In this document: positions 22,904 through 31,947 of the stretch, in pieces
Position numbering within the stretch: position 1 is the stretch's first letter
Layout: each line of letters opens with the position of its first letter
From: Streptomyces lasiicapitis
Lineage (GTDB): Bacteria; Actinomycetota; Actinomycetes; Streptomycetales; Streptomycetaceae
Direction of reading: 5' to 3'
NCBI RefSeq assembly: GCF_014646335.1
Contig: NZ_BMNG01000004.1
Location: 312,584 to 376,583 of the forward strand
DNA length: 64,000 bases
Translations under genes and position numbers: made by a program
Notes under the pieces: generated by a model
Databases searched by the model: none
Told to the model about the DNA's origin: nothing
Seen by the model: the letters and a program-made list of their open reading frames with translations, nothing else

Positions 22904-23905
22904 TCAGGCGGGCAGCAGTGGCTGCCGCCCGCTCAGCAGGGCGGCGCCGAGCGCCGTGACCGCGTGCAGCGTGGTGTTGCGGTGGCGGCGGCTGGAGACG
23001 AGCGCCGCGTGGCGCAGCGCGGTGAGGTGGCGGCTGGCGTTGGACGGGGTCAGGCCGGTGTGCCGGGCCAGTTCGGTGGTGGTGAACGTGCCGTCGGCCG
23101 CGGCCTCCAGGAGCTGGGCGCGGGCGCGGCCGAGCAGGGCGGTCAGGGCCGGGTGCCCGGCGGGGACGGCGGCGGGCGCGAGGTGCTCCCAGCCCGGCCG
23201 GTGCTCGATGGGGTAGACCAGGACGGGTTCGAGGACGGGGTCGAAGAGGACCGTGGGGCGGTAGCGGCAGAAGAACGACGGCTGCAGGAGCAGGCCGCGG
23301 CCGTCCAGGCGGAGGTCCTGGTCGACGGGGAAGTCCAGGGTGAGGACCGGGTAGCTCCAGCGGGCGGACGCGTGCAGGGTGGTCAGCACCGCCGACCACC
23401 CGTCGCGCACCAGGGCCCTGGTGCGCAGCGCGACGTCGTGGCACACCTCGTCGTCGATGGTGCGCCAGTACGGCTGGAGCCCGGCGCCGAAGTACGCGTG
23501 CGCGGTGTCGGCGATCCGGCCGAGCACTTGCGCGGAGCCCGCGGCCAGTTCGGCCGTCCAGGAGGGCAGCCGGAGATCCCGGTGGAGGCGCACGAAGGTC
23601 TCCAGGTCGGTGCGCAGCCGGTGCCGGGGCGCGGCGCGCAGGGCCGCCGTCTGGGTCCGCAGGTCGGCGCCGGTCTGCGGGGTGAGGAAGTCGCACGTGT
23701 AGCCCCGGGCCGGGGAGAGCGTGGTGAGCAGCCGGGTGCCGGCCGGGAGCCCCGGGGCCACTCGCCGGCGCCAGGGGCCGAACAGCACGGAGGCGTCGCG
23801 CCGTTGGAGCCGGTGCAGGCTGATGTTCAGCTCCCACATCGGATCGGGCCCCGCGGCGAAACGAGTGCGCGCGAGATCGTCGGAAGTGAAATGAATCCGC
23901 AGCAT
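22904..23905 (-). CDS. ArsR/SmtB-type winged-helix regulator with long N-terminal domain (DUF5937-type)
   Basis: 333 residues. The DNA-binding part is C-terminal (~245-325): AQLLEAAADGTFTTTELARH then GLTPSNASRHLTALRHAALV and a wing (RRHRNTTLHAVTALG). The long N-terminal domain, beginning MLRIHFTSDDLARTRFA, is the type usually annotated DUF5937 in Streptomyces; it contains several Cys/His and aromatic residues but no recognised ligand site. An imperfect palindrome (23924-23938) lies 19 bases before the start, suggesting autoregulation. Its convergent neighbour is the TmrB-Nudix gene; the broken secreted-protein gene lies upstream on the other strand. Confidence 0.82.
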   Translation of the reverse strand: MLRIHFTSDDLARTRFAAGPDPMWELNISLHRLQRRDASVLFGPWRRRVAPGLPAGTRLLTTLSPARGYTCDFLTPQTGADLRTQTAALRAAPRHRLRTDLETFVRLHRDLRLPSWTAELAAGSAQVLGRIADTAHAYFGAGLQPYWRTIDDEVCHDVALRTRALVRDGWSAVLTTLHASARWSYPVLTLDFPVDQDLRLDGRGLLLQPSFFCRYRPTVLFDPVLEPVLVYPIEHRPGWEHLAPAAVPAGHPALTALLGRARAQLLEAAADGTFTTTELARHTGLTPSNASRHLTALRHAALVSSRRHRNTTLHAVTALGAALLSGRQPLLPA

Positions 23906-23923
23906 TCCGTTTCCCCCGATTTG

Positions 23924-23938
23924 GTTATCTCAGGTAAC
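23924..23938. promoter_or_regulatory. Imperfect palindrome, possible ArsR-type operator
   Basis: GTTATCTCAGGTAAC, outer arms GTTA/TAAC perfect and inner CT/AG also matched, in an AT-richer patch immediately before the winged-helix regulator gene. Confidence 0.45.
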
Positions 23939-24087
23939 TTCCCTGTGGTCTCGGTGCGGTTCGGTGGCCGCACGCCAGGGATATTGTGTCCAGTCGCACA
24001 CTTGTAGCAGCGCGGCCGGTTAATGCATCAGTCTCTTTTCGGCACGAAGAAAGGGCGTTCCCTCCACCATCGGTTGAAGGGGAAAAC

Positions 24088-24537
24088 ATGCGTAAGGCTT
24101 GGGGTGTCGCGGCGGCTTCGGCGACGCTGGTGCTCGGTGGGCTCGCGGCGGTTCCGGCTTCCGCGGGGACGTCGTCAGCTGGGCGCGCATGTACTACACG
24201 CCGCAGGCGCTCAACGGTGAGCGATGAATGTGAGAAACGTGATCGGAGGAAGTCGGCGCAGAATTTGGAATTTCGCGCACTTGAACGTGACGTCGCCGCA
24301 GATGACGGCGAATGCGCGCCGAGAAGTCGACTTCCGTCGTCGGCCATTGAGGCGCGGCGCAAGCTCGTGCACTCCCTTCCGGAGAAGGATCGCGCGGTTG
24401 TCGCCGAGCTGACGGACATTCAGGCGGAGGCGTTGAAACGGGCCAAGGTGGCCCTGACCGGCAAGCCGCGGCGGGCGGTCCGTCAGGCCGCCGCCGGGCG
24501 AGCGCCGCTCAGGCCGTGGACACCGTCGGAGCGGGCC
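24088..24537 (+). pseudogene. Broken gene for a small secreted protein
   Basis: ATG 24088, preceded by GAAGGGGA, begins a good signal peptide (RKAWGVAAASATLVLGGLAA, cleavage after ASA). Just after it the sensible reading appears to jump: frame two gives GDVVSWARMYYTPQALNGER and then a TGA, whereas the signal-peptide frame gives Arg-rich nonsense. From about 24300 the signal-peptide frame looks coding again (IEARRKLVHSLPEKDRAVVA, ELTDIQAEALKRAK) and then runs without a stop into the antisense of the next gene. The middle (24200-24330) is markedly less GC-rich and has poor codon bias. I read this as a decayed exported-protein gene with at least two frame disruptions and a lost 3' end. Family not recognised; sequencing error is the alternative. 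Confidence 0.5.
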
Positions 24538-25263
24538 TCAGGAGTTCCCGTACTGCTCCGCCGCCGCCCGCAGCACCGCCGCCGCGTCCCGCTCCACCGG
24601 TTCGCCGTGCCCGAAGCACGCCACGTCCGTCTCAAGGGCGGCGAGCCGGTGGAAGGACTCGACGGCCCGCGCCTTGTCCAGGTTGTAGACGCCGAGCAGC
24701 ACACCGGTCTCCGGCGTACGGGCGATCGCGTCCCCCGTGAACAGCACGCCGTGCTCCGGCAGATGGAGCGCGATGCTGCCCTCGGTGTGACCGGGCGCGC
24801 CCACCACGCGAGCCCCGCCCCCGAAACCGAGGACGTCGTCGTCCGTCACCTCCTGGAGCTCGGCCGCGTACACGCGCTGCTCGGTGGGCTTCGGGGCGAG
24901 CTGTGTGGACCTGGCGAACAGCGGCACCTCCCAGTCCTCCAACACCGGGGCGGGGCCGGGCGCTTCGCCCCGCACCATCGGCGCGTCCAGGTGGTGCGCG
25001 TAGACCGTCGCACCGCTGAGCGCCGCGAACTCGCCCGCGCCGCCCGCGTGGTCCCCGTGGAAATGCGTGATGACGACACGGCGTACGTCCTCGGGGCGCC
25101 GCCCGAGTCCGGTGATCGCGTCCGCGAGCTGCTGTCCGGAACCGGGCGTGCCCGCGTCGACGAGGGTCAACTCCTCGTCGTCACACCACAGATAGGCCTG
25201 TCCGACGGCGAAGCGCAGGAGGTGGAGCCGGGGGAGGACCTGGGTGATCTCGATCTGGTTCAT
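24538..25263 (-). CDS. MBL-fold metallo-hydrolase
   Basis: 241 residues, cytoplasmic. Metal ligands are all present: THFHGDHAGG (HxHxDH), GAPGHTEGS, FTGDAI and CFGHGEP. Starts MNQIEITQVLPRLHLLRFAV with the barrel-opening LWCDDEELTLVDAGTPG. This is the general glyoxalase II/lactonase-like subgroup; substrate could be a thioester or lactone and cannot be told. Its stop is next to the 3' end of the broken secreted-protein gene on the other strand. The gap to the secreted esterase (149 bases) shows no other gene. Confidence 0.88.
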   Translation of the reverse strand: MNQIEITQVLPRLHLLRFAVGQAYLWCDDEELTLVDAGTPGSGQQLADAITGLGRRPEDVRRVVITHFHGDHAGGAGEFAALSGATVYAHHLDAPMVRGEAPGPAPVLEDWEVPLFARSTQLAPKPTEQRVYAAELQEVTDDDVLGFGGGARVVGAPGHTEGSIALHLPEHGVLFTGDAIARTPETGVLLGVYNLDKARAVESFHRLAALETDVACFGHGEPVERDAAAVLRAAAEQYGNS

Positions 25264-25412
25264 GCCGTGACGTTAGGAACGCCGCGCCGCCCCGGGCCAG
25301 TGGGGTCAGCCGTGGGCGTACGCGTTCTGCCCGTGGCATAAGAGGAGTTCGTGGTCACGGCCGGGTGCCCGGGGTACGGCACCGTCAGTACGCGCACCCC
25401 GGGCGCGCGCTC

Positions 25413-26786
25413 CTAGAGCGCGCACGAGTTGACCGGATCGCCTCCGCCCGGCCGCGGCAGCGTCCGGCTCGGCGGCGGTGCCACACCGTCCTCGGCCCAG
25501 GCCGCAAGGGCGTCGAAGGCGTCCCGCACGCACGGCAGCAGCGGCCGGACGAGCCGCGGCTGCGCGGCGTACAGGCCGTCGGTGTGGTTGCCGCCGGTGA
25601 CGCGGTAGTAGCGGTGCAGACTTCCGCGGCCCGCGCGGTCGACGAGCCGCGCGTACCGGTCCGAGCCGGGACCGATCGGGACGAGCGCGTCGAGCGTGCC
25701 GTGCACGGTGAGCAGCGGGCGGGCGATGCGGCCGGTCAGCGACACCCTGCCCACGGCGTCGTGCACCGCGCGCGGGCGGGACGCGTAGTCGTAGTCGGTG
25801 TCGCAACCCTTGCCGGTGCCCTCGCGGCAGAACGGTGTGCCCGCCTCGGTGGCACCGTCGTACCCGGGGTCGAGCTCCTCGCGGATGAGACGCTGGAAGG
25901 AGTCCCACTGCGTGCGGTAGTGCGACTCCCACAGCGGCTCCGACTCGGCCGGGTATCCGGCCGCGACCATCGCCTCGCGCGCCCCCGGCTCGCCCGCCAG
26001 CACGCGCGGGTAGGCGCGCAGCGCGGGCGGCAGTGTCGCCAGGAGGTTCGGCGACTTCCGGGTCAGCAGCACGCCCTCCCAGTCCAGTCCGCCGTCGTAC
26101 AGCCGGGGTACGCTCTCCAGCTGCCAGCGGACCAGATAGCCGGCCATCGACATGCCCGCCGCGAATGTGTGCCGGGGCGCGCGACCGTAGTGCCGGGCCG
26201 CCACGGCCTTCGCGGCGACGGTGAGCTGGGTGAGGCGGAAGTGCCACTCGGCGATGGCGTCGCCGGGACGCTTGCCGTCGCGGTACAGCGTGGGGCCGGT
26301 GTTCCCCTTGTCGGTGGCGGCGAACGCGTAGCCCTTCGCCAGGACGTGGTCGCCGATCGTGCGGTCGTTGGCGTACTGCTCCCGGATGCCGGGCGGGCCC
26401 GCGACGACCAGGCCGCCGTTCCAGCGCTCGGGGAGCCGGATCACGAACTGGCTGTCGTGGTCCCAGCCGTGCGTCTTGTTGGTGGCGGAGGAGTCCGGGA
26501 AGTAGCCGTCGAGCTGGACGCCCGGCACACCGGACGGGCTGCGGGTGCCGGGGGCCTCCAGGCCCGCCCAGTCCGCCGGATCGGTGTGGCCGGAGGCGAT
26601 GGTGCCGGCGGTGGTGAGGTCGGGGAGGCAGGCGGCTACGGCGCGCTCGGCGCCGGGCACGCGCAGCCGGTCGCCACTCCGGCAACCGCGCCCTCCGGCG
26701 TCGGCTTCCGTGGGCGTGGCCCCGGCCGCCGGGGTGAGCGCCGCGAGCAGCAAGGCGGCTGCGACGCAGGCTAGTTGTCGCTTCAT
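25413..26786 (-). CDS. Secreted alpha/beta-hydrolase (tannase/feruloyl esterase- or 3HB-oligomer hydrolase-like)
   Basis: 457 residues from ATG 26786 (AGGAG upstream on the minus strand); sequence further upstream is non-coding. Signal peptide at 1-~22 (KRQLACVAAALLLAALTPAAG). The mature enzyme has an alpha/beta-hydrolase core: oxyanion region VVAGPPGIREQY, nucleophile elbow AAGMSMAGYLVRW (Ser), an Asp in HGTLDALVPIGPGSDRYARL and the catalytic His in TGGNHTDGLY. Cys are paired-looking (GCRSGD, AACLPD, FCREGTGKGC, LLPCVRD, NSCAL). The size and secreted nature fit esterases acting on plant phenolics or polyhydroxybutyrate-derived oligomers; exact substrate uncertain. Confidence 0.8.
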   Translation of the reverse strand: MKRQLACVAAALLLAALTPAAGATPTEADAGGRGCRSGDRLRVPGAERAVAACLPDLTTAGTIASGHTDPADWAGLEAPGTRSPSGVPGVQLDGYFPDSSATNKTHGWDHDSQFVIRLPERWNGGLVVAGPPGIREQYANDRTIGDHVLAKGYAFAATDKGNTGPTLYRDGKRPGDAIAEWHFRLTQLTVAAKAVAARHYGRAPRHTFAAGMSMAGYLVRWQLESVPRLYDGGLDWEGVLLTRKSPNLLATLPPALRAYPRVLAGEPGAREAMVAAGYPAESEPLWESHYRTQWDSFQRLIREELDPGYDGATEAGTPFCREGTGKGCDTDYDYASRPRAVHDAVGRVSLTGRIARPLLTVHGTLDALVPIGPGSDRYARLVDRAGRGSLHRYYRVTGGNHTDGLYAAQPRLVRPLLPCVRDAFDALAAWAEDGVAPPPSRTLPRPGGGDPVNSCAL

Positions 26787-26951
26787 GGGTGGGCTCCTCT
26801 GCTGGGACCGCGAGCTGGCTGCGGGCCGTGGGCTGCGGACTGCGGGCTGCGGTACGGAACGACACGGCGACCGTAGGAAGCGGTCATCGAGGGCCATAAG
26901 TGCCGTCCGGCCACAGCCGAGGTCAGGGAACGGGCCTGCCGACGTTGGCGG

Positions 26952-26981
26952 TTGGCCGTTCGACACGTGCCGAACGGCCAA
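26952..26981. promoter_or_regulatory. Perfect 11-8-11 inverted repeat upstream of the first histidine kinase
   Basis: TTGGCCGTTCG (26952-26962), eight bases, CGAACGGCCAA (26971-26981). It lies between the divergent esterase and kinase genes, 82 bases before the kinase ATG, so it is more likely an operator or leader hairpin than a terminator. Confidence 0.55.
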
Positions 26982-27063
26982 AGCCGCACCGGAGGTCCGC
27001 CGAGGAGTCCTGGCGTCGCGGCCATCCCAAGTACCGTCTGATGCAATCCCGTTGGAGGTGCGG

Positions 27064-28359
27064 ATGACGGCCATGTCCCAGGCCCTTGCGGCGCCCCGCG
27101 CGCGGACGGCGCCGCATCGCCGCCCCGCGCGCTCCGTGCTGTGGGTCTCGTCCGTGCTGTACGCGGCCGTGCTGTTCGCCGGTGTGTACTACGCCTTGGT
27201 CGGCGACGACCCCCAACCCCCGCTCCGTACGGCCGGGTTCGTCGTGGCGGTGGCCGGGCTGTTCGCCCTGGACGCGGCGGAGCGGCAGCATTTCCGGCGG
27301 ACCTCGGCCGCGCTTCCCGCCGCTACGGCGGCCGGTCTCCTCGTCGCGCGCCTCGCGCTCTTCTTCGTGGTCGCCGCCTGCGACGGTGCGGGCCTGTCGC
27401 GGGTGCTGTTCGTCCTGGTGCCGTTCACGGCGTACTTCGCGTTCGGGCGCCGGGCGAGCCTCGTGCTCGGCGCAGGCTGCGCGGGGGCGCTCCTCGCCTG
27501 GTACGTGCTGGCCGTCGACGGCTGGTACGCGGACGCCGAGGCGATCTCCGACCTGCTGATGTTCGGCCTCGGGCTCGTCCTCGCCGTGTCGATGGCGACG
27601 GTGGCGACGGGCGAGCAGGAGGCCCGGGGGCGCGTCGAGTCGACGGTGCGTGAACTCACCCATTCCCACCGCCGGTTGGAGGGGTACGCCGCACGGGTGG
27701 CCGAACTGTCCACGGCGCGGGAGCGCAACCGCCTGGCCCGCGAGATCCACGACAGCCTCGGCCACCACCTCACCGCCATCGCGGTCCAGCTGGAGAAGGC
27801 CGAGGCCTTCCGTGACCTCGACCGTGCCGCCGCCGACCGGGCCCTCGCCGACGCCCGCTGGTCGGCGCGGCGCGCCCTCGAAGAGGTCCGGCAGTCGGTC
27901 CGCGCCCTGCGCGACGAGGCCGAACCGTTCGCCCTGTCGGCCGCACTCGCCGACCTCGTACGGCACATCGACGACGGCAGCCCACGCGTCACCCTGCACA
28001 TCGATGGCAGCGAAGTCGGGTACGACGCAGGGCAGTTGACCGCGCTGTACCGGGCGGCTCAGGAAGGCCTGACGAACGCCCGCCGCCACGCGGACGCGGC
28101 CCACGTCAAGGTGTCCGTGGCGTACGGGAGTTCACACGTCCGACTCGTCGTCGCCGACGACGGCTCCGGCATCGGGGACCCGGCGGCGCCCGGTGCCGCG
28201 CCCGGCTTCGGCCTGCGCGGACTGCGTGAACGCGTCCAACTCCTGGGCGGTGAGCTGGACATCGAGAGCGCGGCCGGTGCCGGGACGACGCTCGGCGTGA
28301 CGCTGCCGCGCACGACGCCGGCCGGGAACGGCACCGCGTCGACCGGACGTACGCGATGA
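27064..28359 (+). CDS. Two-component sensor histidine kinase (NarL/DesK class)
   Basis: 431 residues from ATG 27064, with GGAGG at 27053-27057. About six predicted membrane helices fill residues 25-185 (VLWVSSVLYAAVLFAGVYYAL onward); there is no large extracellular sensor. A coiled segment leads to the HisKA_3 box REIHDSLGHHLTAIAVQLEK with His229, and the C-terminal HATPase_c domain has the N-box EGLTNARRHADA, DDGSGIGD and GFGLRGLRERVQLLGG. It would autophosphorylate and pass phosphate to the response regulator that starts inside its stop (ATGA). Ligand unknown; membrane stress or a hydrophobic compound is usual for this build. Confidence 0.92.
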   Translation: MTAMSQALAAPRARTAPHRRPARSVLWVSSVLYAAVLFAGVYYALVGDDPQPPLRTAGFVVAVAGLFALDAAERQHFRRTSAALPAATAAGLLVARLALFFVVAACDGAGLSRVLFVLVPFTAYFAFGRRASLVLGAGCAGALLAWYVLAVDGWYADAEAISDLLMFGLGLVLAVSMATVATGEQEARGRVESTVRELTHSHRRLEGYAARVAELSTARERNRLAREIHDSLGHHLTAIAVQLEKAEAFRDLDRAAADRALADARWSARRALEEVRQSVRALRDEAEPFALSAALADLVRHIDDGSPRVTLHIDGSEVGYDAGQLTALYRAAQEGLTNARRHADAAHVKVSVAYGSSHVRLVVADDGSGIGDPAAPGAAPGFGLRGLRERVQLLGGELDIESAAGAGTTLGVTLPRTTPAGNGTASTGRTR

Positions 28360-29066
28360 GCGAACCCGTGACCGTCCTCGTCGTCGATGATCAGGAACTC
28401 GTGCGCGAAGGCATCGCGTCCCTGCTCGGCATCCAGCCCGGCGTCCGGGTGGTCGGCACCTGCGCCGACGGCGCGGAGGCGGTCGAGGCGGCCGGGGCCC
28501 TGGCGCCCGAGGTGATCCTCATGGACGTACGGATGCCCGGGATGGACGGCGTCGAGGCGGTGACGGCGCTGGGCGTGAGCGCACCCGCGTGCCGGGTCGT
28601 GATGCTGACGACGTTCGACGACGAGGAGTACGTGGTGCGCGCGCTGCGGGCCGGAGCCGTCGGCTACCTCCTCAAGAGCCTGCCCGCGGCCGAACTCGCC
28701 GCCGCCGTACGGCTCGCCCGCACCGGCGTCACCCAGCTCGACGCGTCGGTCACCCGTCGCCTCGCGGAGTCACTGACGCTCCCGGAGAAGCCGACTACCC
28801 CGGCGAACCCGCCTCCCGCGGAGGAGCGACCGGTCCCGCAGAACCAGCCGCTCCCGGAGAACACCCCGCCGAACACCTCGCCGACCCCCCGCGAGATCGA
28901 AATCCTCCGGCTCGTCGCGGCCGGTGCCACCAACCGCGAGATCGCCGGACGCCTCTTCCTGAGCGAGGGCACCGTGAAGAACCACATCTCACGCATCCTC
29001 ACCCGCCTCGGCCTGCGCGGCCGCGCCCAGGCCGCGCTGTACGCACGCGATCAGGGGCTGCTCTGA
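28356..29066 (+). CDS. NarL/LuxR-type response regulator with Pro-rich linker
   Basis: 236 residues. Receiver domain 1-~120 with acidic pocket DDQ, phospho-acceptor Asp57 (ILMDVRMPGMDG), LTTFDDEEYV and LLKS. The C-terminal LuxR helix-turn-helix (~175-232) reads PREIEILRLVAAGATNREIA and LSEGTVKNHISRILTRLGLR. Between them is an expanded Pro/Asn/Glu linker of ~35 residues (EKPTTPANPPPAEERPVPQN and on), much longer than in the second response regulator in this window, giving a flexible tether. Translationally coupled to the histidine kinase. Ends 22 bases from the convergent peptidase gene. Confidence 0.93.
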   Translation: MSEPVTVLVVDDQELVREGIASLLGIQPGVRVVGTCADGAEAVEAAGALAPEVILMDVRMPGMDGVEAVTALGVSAPACRVVMLTTFDDEEYVVRALRAGAVGYLLKSLPAAELAAAVRLARTGVTQLDASVTRRLAESLTLPEKPTTPANPPPAEERPVPQNQPLPENTPPNTSPTPREIEILRLVAAGATNREIAGRLFLSEGTVKNHISRILTRLGLRGRAQAALYARDQGLL

Positions 29067-29088
29067 CGGGCCGGGCCCCGCAGCAGGG

Positions 29089-30444
29089 TCAGCGCGTCGC
29101 GTACCGCTGCAGGAACAGCGCCTCCGCCACCGACATCCGCTCAAGCTCCTCCGGCGACACGCTCTCGTTGACCGCGTGGATCTGCGCCTCGGGCTCGTTC
29201 AGGCCGATCAGCAGGATCTCCGCCTCCGGGTAGAGGGAGGCCAGTGTGTTGCACAGCGGGATCGAGCCGCCCATGCCCTGGGCCTGCATCTTCTCGCCGT
29301 CGTAGGCCTCGCTGAGCGCCGCGGCCATCGCCTCGTAGGCGGGGCTCGTGGTGTCGGCGCGGAACGCCTGGCCCTGGCCGATCTGCTCGGTGCTGACGCG
29401 CGCCCCCCACGGCGTGTGCGCCTCCAGGTGCGCCCGGAGCAGCTTCGTCGCGTCGGCCGCGTCCACGCCCGGCGGCACCCGCAGGCTGATCAGCGCCCGC
29501 GCGCCCGCCTGCACGGACGGCGTCGCGCCGACCACCGGCGGGCAGTCGATGCCGAGCACCGTGACGGCGGGGCGGGCCCAGATGCGGTCGGCGACCGTGC
29601 CGTCGCCGACGAGTCCCACGCCGTCGAGGACCTTGGCGTCCCCGCGGAAGTCCGCGTCCGTGTACTGCAGGCCCTCCCACACGCCGTCGGCGTCCAGGCC
29701 GTCGATCGTCGTCGAGCCGTCCTCGGAGCGCAGCGAGTCCAGGACGCGCACCAGCGCCGCGAGCGCGTCCGGTGCGGCGCCGCCGAACTGTCCGGAGTGC
29801 AGGTTGCCTTCGAGGGTGTCGATCTGGAGGCGTACGAGGGTCATGCCGCGCAGCGTCGCGGTCACCGTCGGCAGGCCGACGCGGAAGTTGCCCGCGTCAC
29901 CGACGACGATCGTGTCCGCGCGCAGCAGCTCCGGGTGCTCCTCGGCGTACCGCTCGAGGCCGCCCGTGCCCTGCTCCTCCGAGCCCTCCGCGATCAGCTT
30001 GACGTGCACCGGGACGCCGCCGTTCGCCTTGAGGGCGCGCAGCGCGAGCAGGTGCATGACGATGCCGCCCTTGCAGTCGGCGCTGCCGCGGCCGTACCAG
30101 CGTCCCGCGCGCTCCGTCAGCTCGAAGGGGGGCGTGGCCCAGCCCGCCTCGTCGAGCGGCGGCTGCACGTCGTAGTGCGCGTAAAGAAGGACCGTCGGGG
30201 CGCCCTCGGGGCCAGGCAGGTAGCCGTACACCGACTGCGTGCCGTCCGGGGTGTCGAGCAGCGCGACGTCCTGGAAGCCCTCCGTGCGCAAGGCGTCGGC
30301 GACCCAGTTCGCGGCGGCCTCGCTCTCGCTCTTCGGATACTGCTCGAAGTCCGCCACCGATTTGAACGCCACCAGTTCGGTGAGTTCGGCCTTCGCCCTC
30401 GGCATGAGAGAGGCGACGGTCTCGGCGATCGGATGCGGCGACAT
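29089..30444 (-). CDS. M20-family metallopeptidase (dipeptidase)
   Basis: 451 residues. ATG 30444 is chosen because AGGAG lies seven bases upstream; the GTG two codons earlier is too close to it. Zinc-site motifs: LLYAHYDVQPP (His/Asp), GRGSADCKGGIV (bridging Asp), IAEGSEEQGTGG (Glu pair), GDAGN, and the C-terminal NTLASLYPEAEILL with IHAVNESV carrying the last ligand His. A dimerisation insert spans ~200-330 (VRLQIDTLEGNLHSGQFGG). The family (CNDP/dipeptidase type) cleaves dipeptides or related N-acyl amino acids in the cytoplasm. It diverges from the flavoprotein gene across 141 bases. Confidence 0.9.
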   Translation of the reverse strand: MSPHPIAETVASLMPRAKAELTELVAFKSVADFEQYPKSESEAAANWVADALRTEGFQDVALLDTPDGTQSVYGYLPGPEGAPTVLLYAHYDVQPPLDEAGWATPPFELTERAGRWYGRGSADCKGGIVMHLLALRALKANGGVPVHVKLIAEGSEEQGTGGLERYAEEHPELLRADTIVVGDAGNFRVGLPTVTATLRGMTLVRLQIDTLEGNLHSGQFGGAAPDALAALVRVLDSLRSEDGSTTIDGLDADGVWEGLQYTDADFRGDAKVLDGVGLVGDGTVADRIWARPAVTVLGIDCPPVVGATPSVQAGARALISLRVPPGVDAADATKLLRAHLEAHTPWGARVSTEQIGQGQAFRADTTSPAYEAMAAALSEAYDGEKMQAQGMGGSIPLCNTLASLYPEAEILLIGLNEPEAQIHAVNESVSPEELERMSVAEALFLQRYATR

Positions 30445-30585
30445 GGGCACGCTCCTCGTGGGTGCGACGTTGTGCGGGGTGTACGTGATCCTCCCACAGG
30501 AGGTTCGCGGGAACGTGCGCCGTAGGATGCCTCAGGAGAGCGCGGCGAGCGCGGCCAAGACCGGGAGCGGGAGCGGAACACCAAC

Positions 30586-31788
30586 GTGAGCAGCGAGAAC
30601 TCAGCGGACGACGCGCGGCAGGTGTGGGACGTCGTCGTGGTCGGCGCGGGCCCCGCGGGCGCCTCGGCGGCCTATGCGGCAGCCGTGGCCGGACGCAGCG
30701 TACTGATCCTGGAGAAGGCCGAACTGCCGCGGTACAAGACATGCGGCGGCGGCATCATCGGCCCCTCGCGCGACGCGCTGCCGCCGGGCTTCGAGCTGCC
30801 CTTCAGGGACCGCGTGCACGCGGTGACGTTCTCCCTCGACGGCAAGTTCGCCCGCACCCGCCGCTCGCGGAACATGCTGTTCGGGCTCATCAACCGCCCC
30901 GAGTTCGACCAGCAGCTCGTCGAGCACGCGCAGAAGGCGGGCGCCGAGGTGCGCACCGGTGCCACGGTCACGCGCGTCGAGCAGCACGGCCCCGCGGTGC
31001 CCGACCGGCGCACGGTCGCCGTCGTCCTCCAGGGCGGCGAGACCGTCCTGGCCCGCGCCGTCATCGGCGCCGACGGCAGCGCCAGCCGCATAGGGGCGCA
31101 CGTCGGTGTGAAGCTCGACCAGGTGGACCTCGGCCTGGAGGCGGAGATCCCGGTGCCCGAGACGGTCGCCGAGGACTGGGCGGGCCGTGTCCTCATCGAC
31201 TGGGGGCCGATGCCGGGCAGTTACGGCTGGGTGTTCCCCAAGGGCGACACCCTCACCGTCGGCGTGATCTCCGCGCGCGGCGAAGGCGCCGCCACCAAGC
31301 GGTACTTGGAGGACTTCATCGCCCGCCTCGGCCTCGCGGGCTTCGAGCCGGAACTGTCCTCAGGCCACCTCACGCGCTGCCGCAGCGACGACTCGCCGCT
31401 GTCGCGCGGGCGCGTGCTCGTGTGCGGTGACGCGGCGGGCCTGCTCGAGCCTTGGACCCGCGAGGGCATCTCGTTCGCGCTGCGCTCCGGGCGGCTCGCG
31501 GGGGAGTGGGCGGTGCGGATCGCCGAGGCGCACGACGCGGTGGACGCCCGCTGCCAGGCCCTGAACTACGCGTTCGCGATCAAGGCGGGCCTCGGCGTGG
31601 AGATGAGCGTCGGCCGCCGCATGCTCACGCTCTTCGAGCGCCGCCCCGGCCTGCTGCACACGGCGATCACCGGCTTCCGCCCCGCGTGGAACGCCTTCGC
31701 GAAGATCACCCGAGGCTCGACGACGCTGGCCGAGCTGGTGCGGACGCATCCGGTGGCGGGGCGGGCGCTGAACCGCTTGGACCGGTAG
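30586..31788 (+). CDS. Geranylgeranyl-reductase-family FAD-dependent oxidoreductase
   Basis: 400 residues. Rossmann FAD motif near the N-terminus (DVVVVGAGPAGASAAYAAA), the family Cys-Gly-Gly motif in YKTCGGGIIGPS, the GADGSASRIG motif and the second FAD motif RVLVCGDAAGLLEPWTREGI. Members reduce isoprenoid double bonds of menaquinone, archaeal-type lipids or carotenoid-like compounds. Streptomyces carries such a gene near respiratory genes; here no prenyl-related gene is adjacent, so quinone-tail or isoprenoid saturation is only likely. GTG start at 30586. A three-copy 21-bp repeat begins three bases after its stop codon. Confidence 0.9.
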   Translation: MSSENSADDARQVWDVVVVGAGPAGASAAYAAAVAGRSVLILEKAELPRYKTCGGGIIGPSRDALPPGFELPFRDRVHAVTFSLDGKFARTRRSRNMLFGLINRPEFDQQLVEHAQKAGAEVRTGATVTRVEQHGPAVPDRRTVAVVLQGGETVLARAVIGADGSASRIGAHVGVKLDQVDLGLEAEIPVPETVAEDWAGRVLIDWGPMPGSYGWVFPKGDTLTVGVISARGEGAATKRYLEDFIARLGLAGFEPELSSGHLTRCRSDDSPLSRGRVLVCGDAAGLLEPWTREGISFALRSGRLAGEWAVRIAEAHDAVDARCQALNYAFAIKAGLGVEMSVGRRMLTLFERRPGLLHTAITGFRPAWNAFAKITRGSTTLAELVRTHPVAGRALNRLDR

Positions 31789-31790
31789 GA

Positions 31791-31853
31791 CCACTGGGCG
31801 GACAGGTGAGCTCACTGTGTGGACGGGTGGGCTCACTGGTTGGACCGGTGGGC
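31791..31853. repeat. Three 21-bp tandem repeats after the flavoprotein stop
   Basis: Copies at 31791-31811, 31812-31832 and 31833-31853 share the pattern [CT]CACTG....GGAC.GGTG.GC. They begin three bases after the TAG. The remainder of the gap to 32026 contains a regulatory palindrome. Confidence 0.8.
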
Positions 31854-31947
31854 CGGAGCACCGAGCCCCGTCGGCCCGCTGACCGTGCCGCTTACCCGCC
31901 CGCCGACCCACCACCCGCCGGACCCCGGCCCCCCTCATGGAGGGGCC

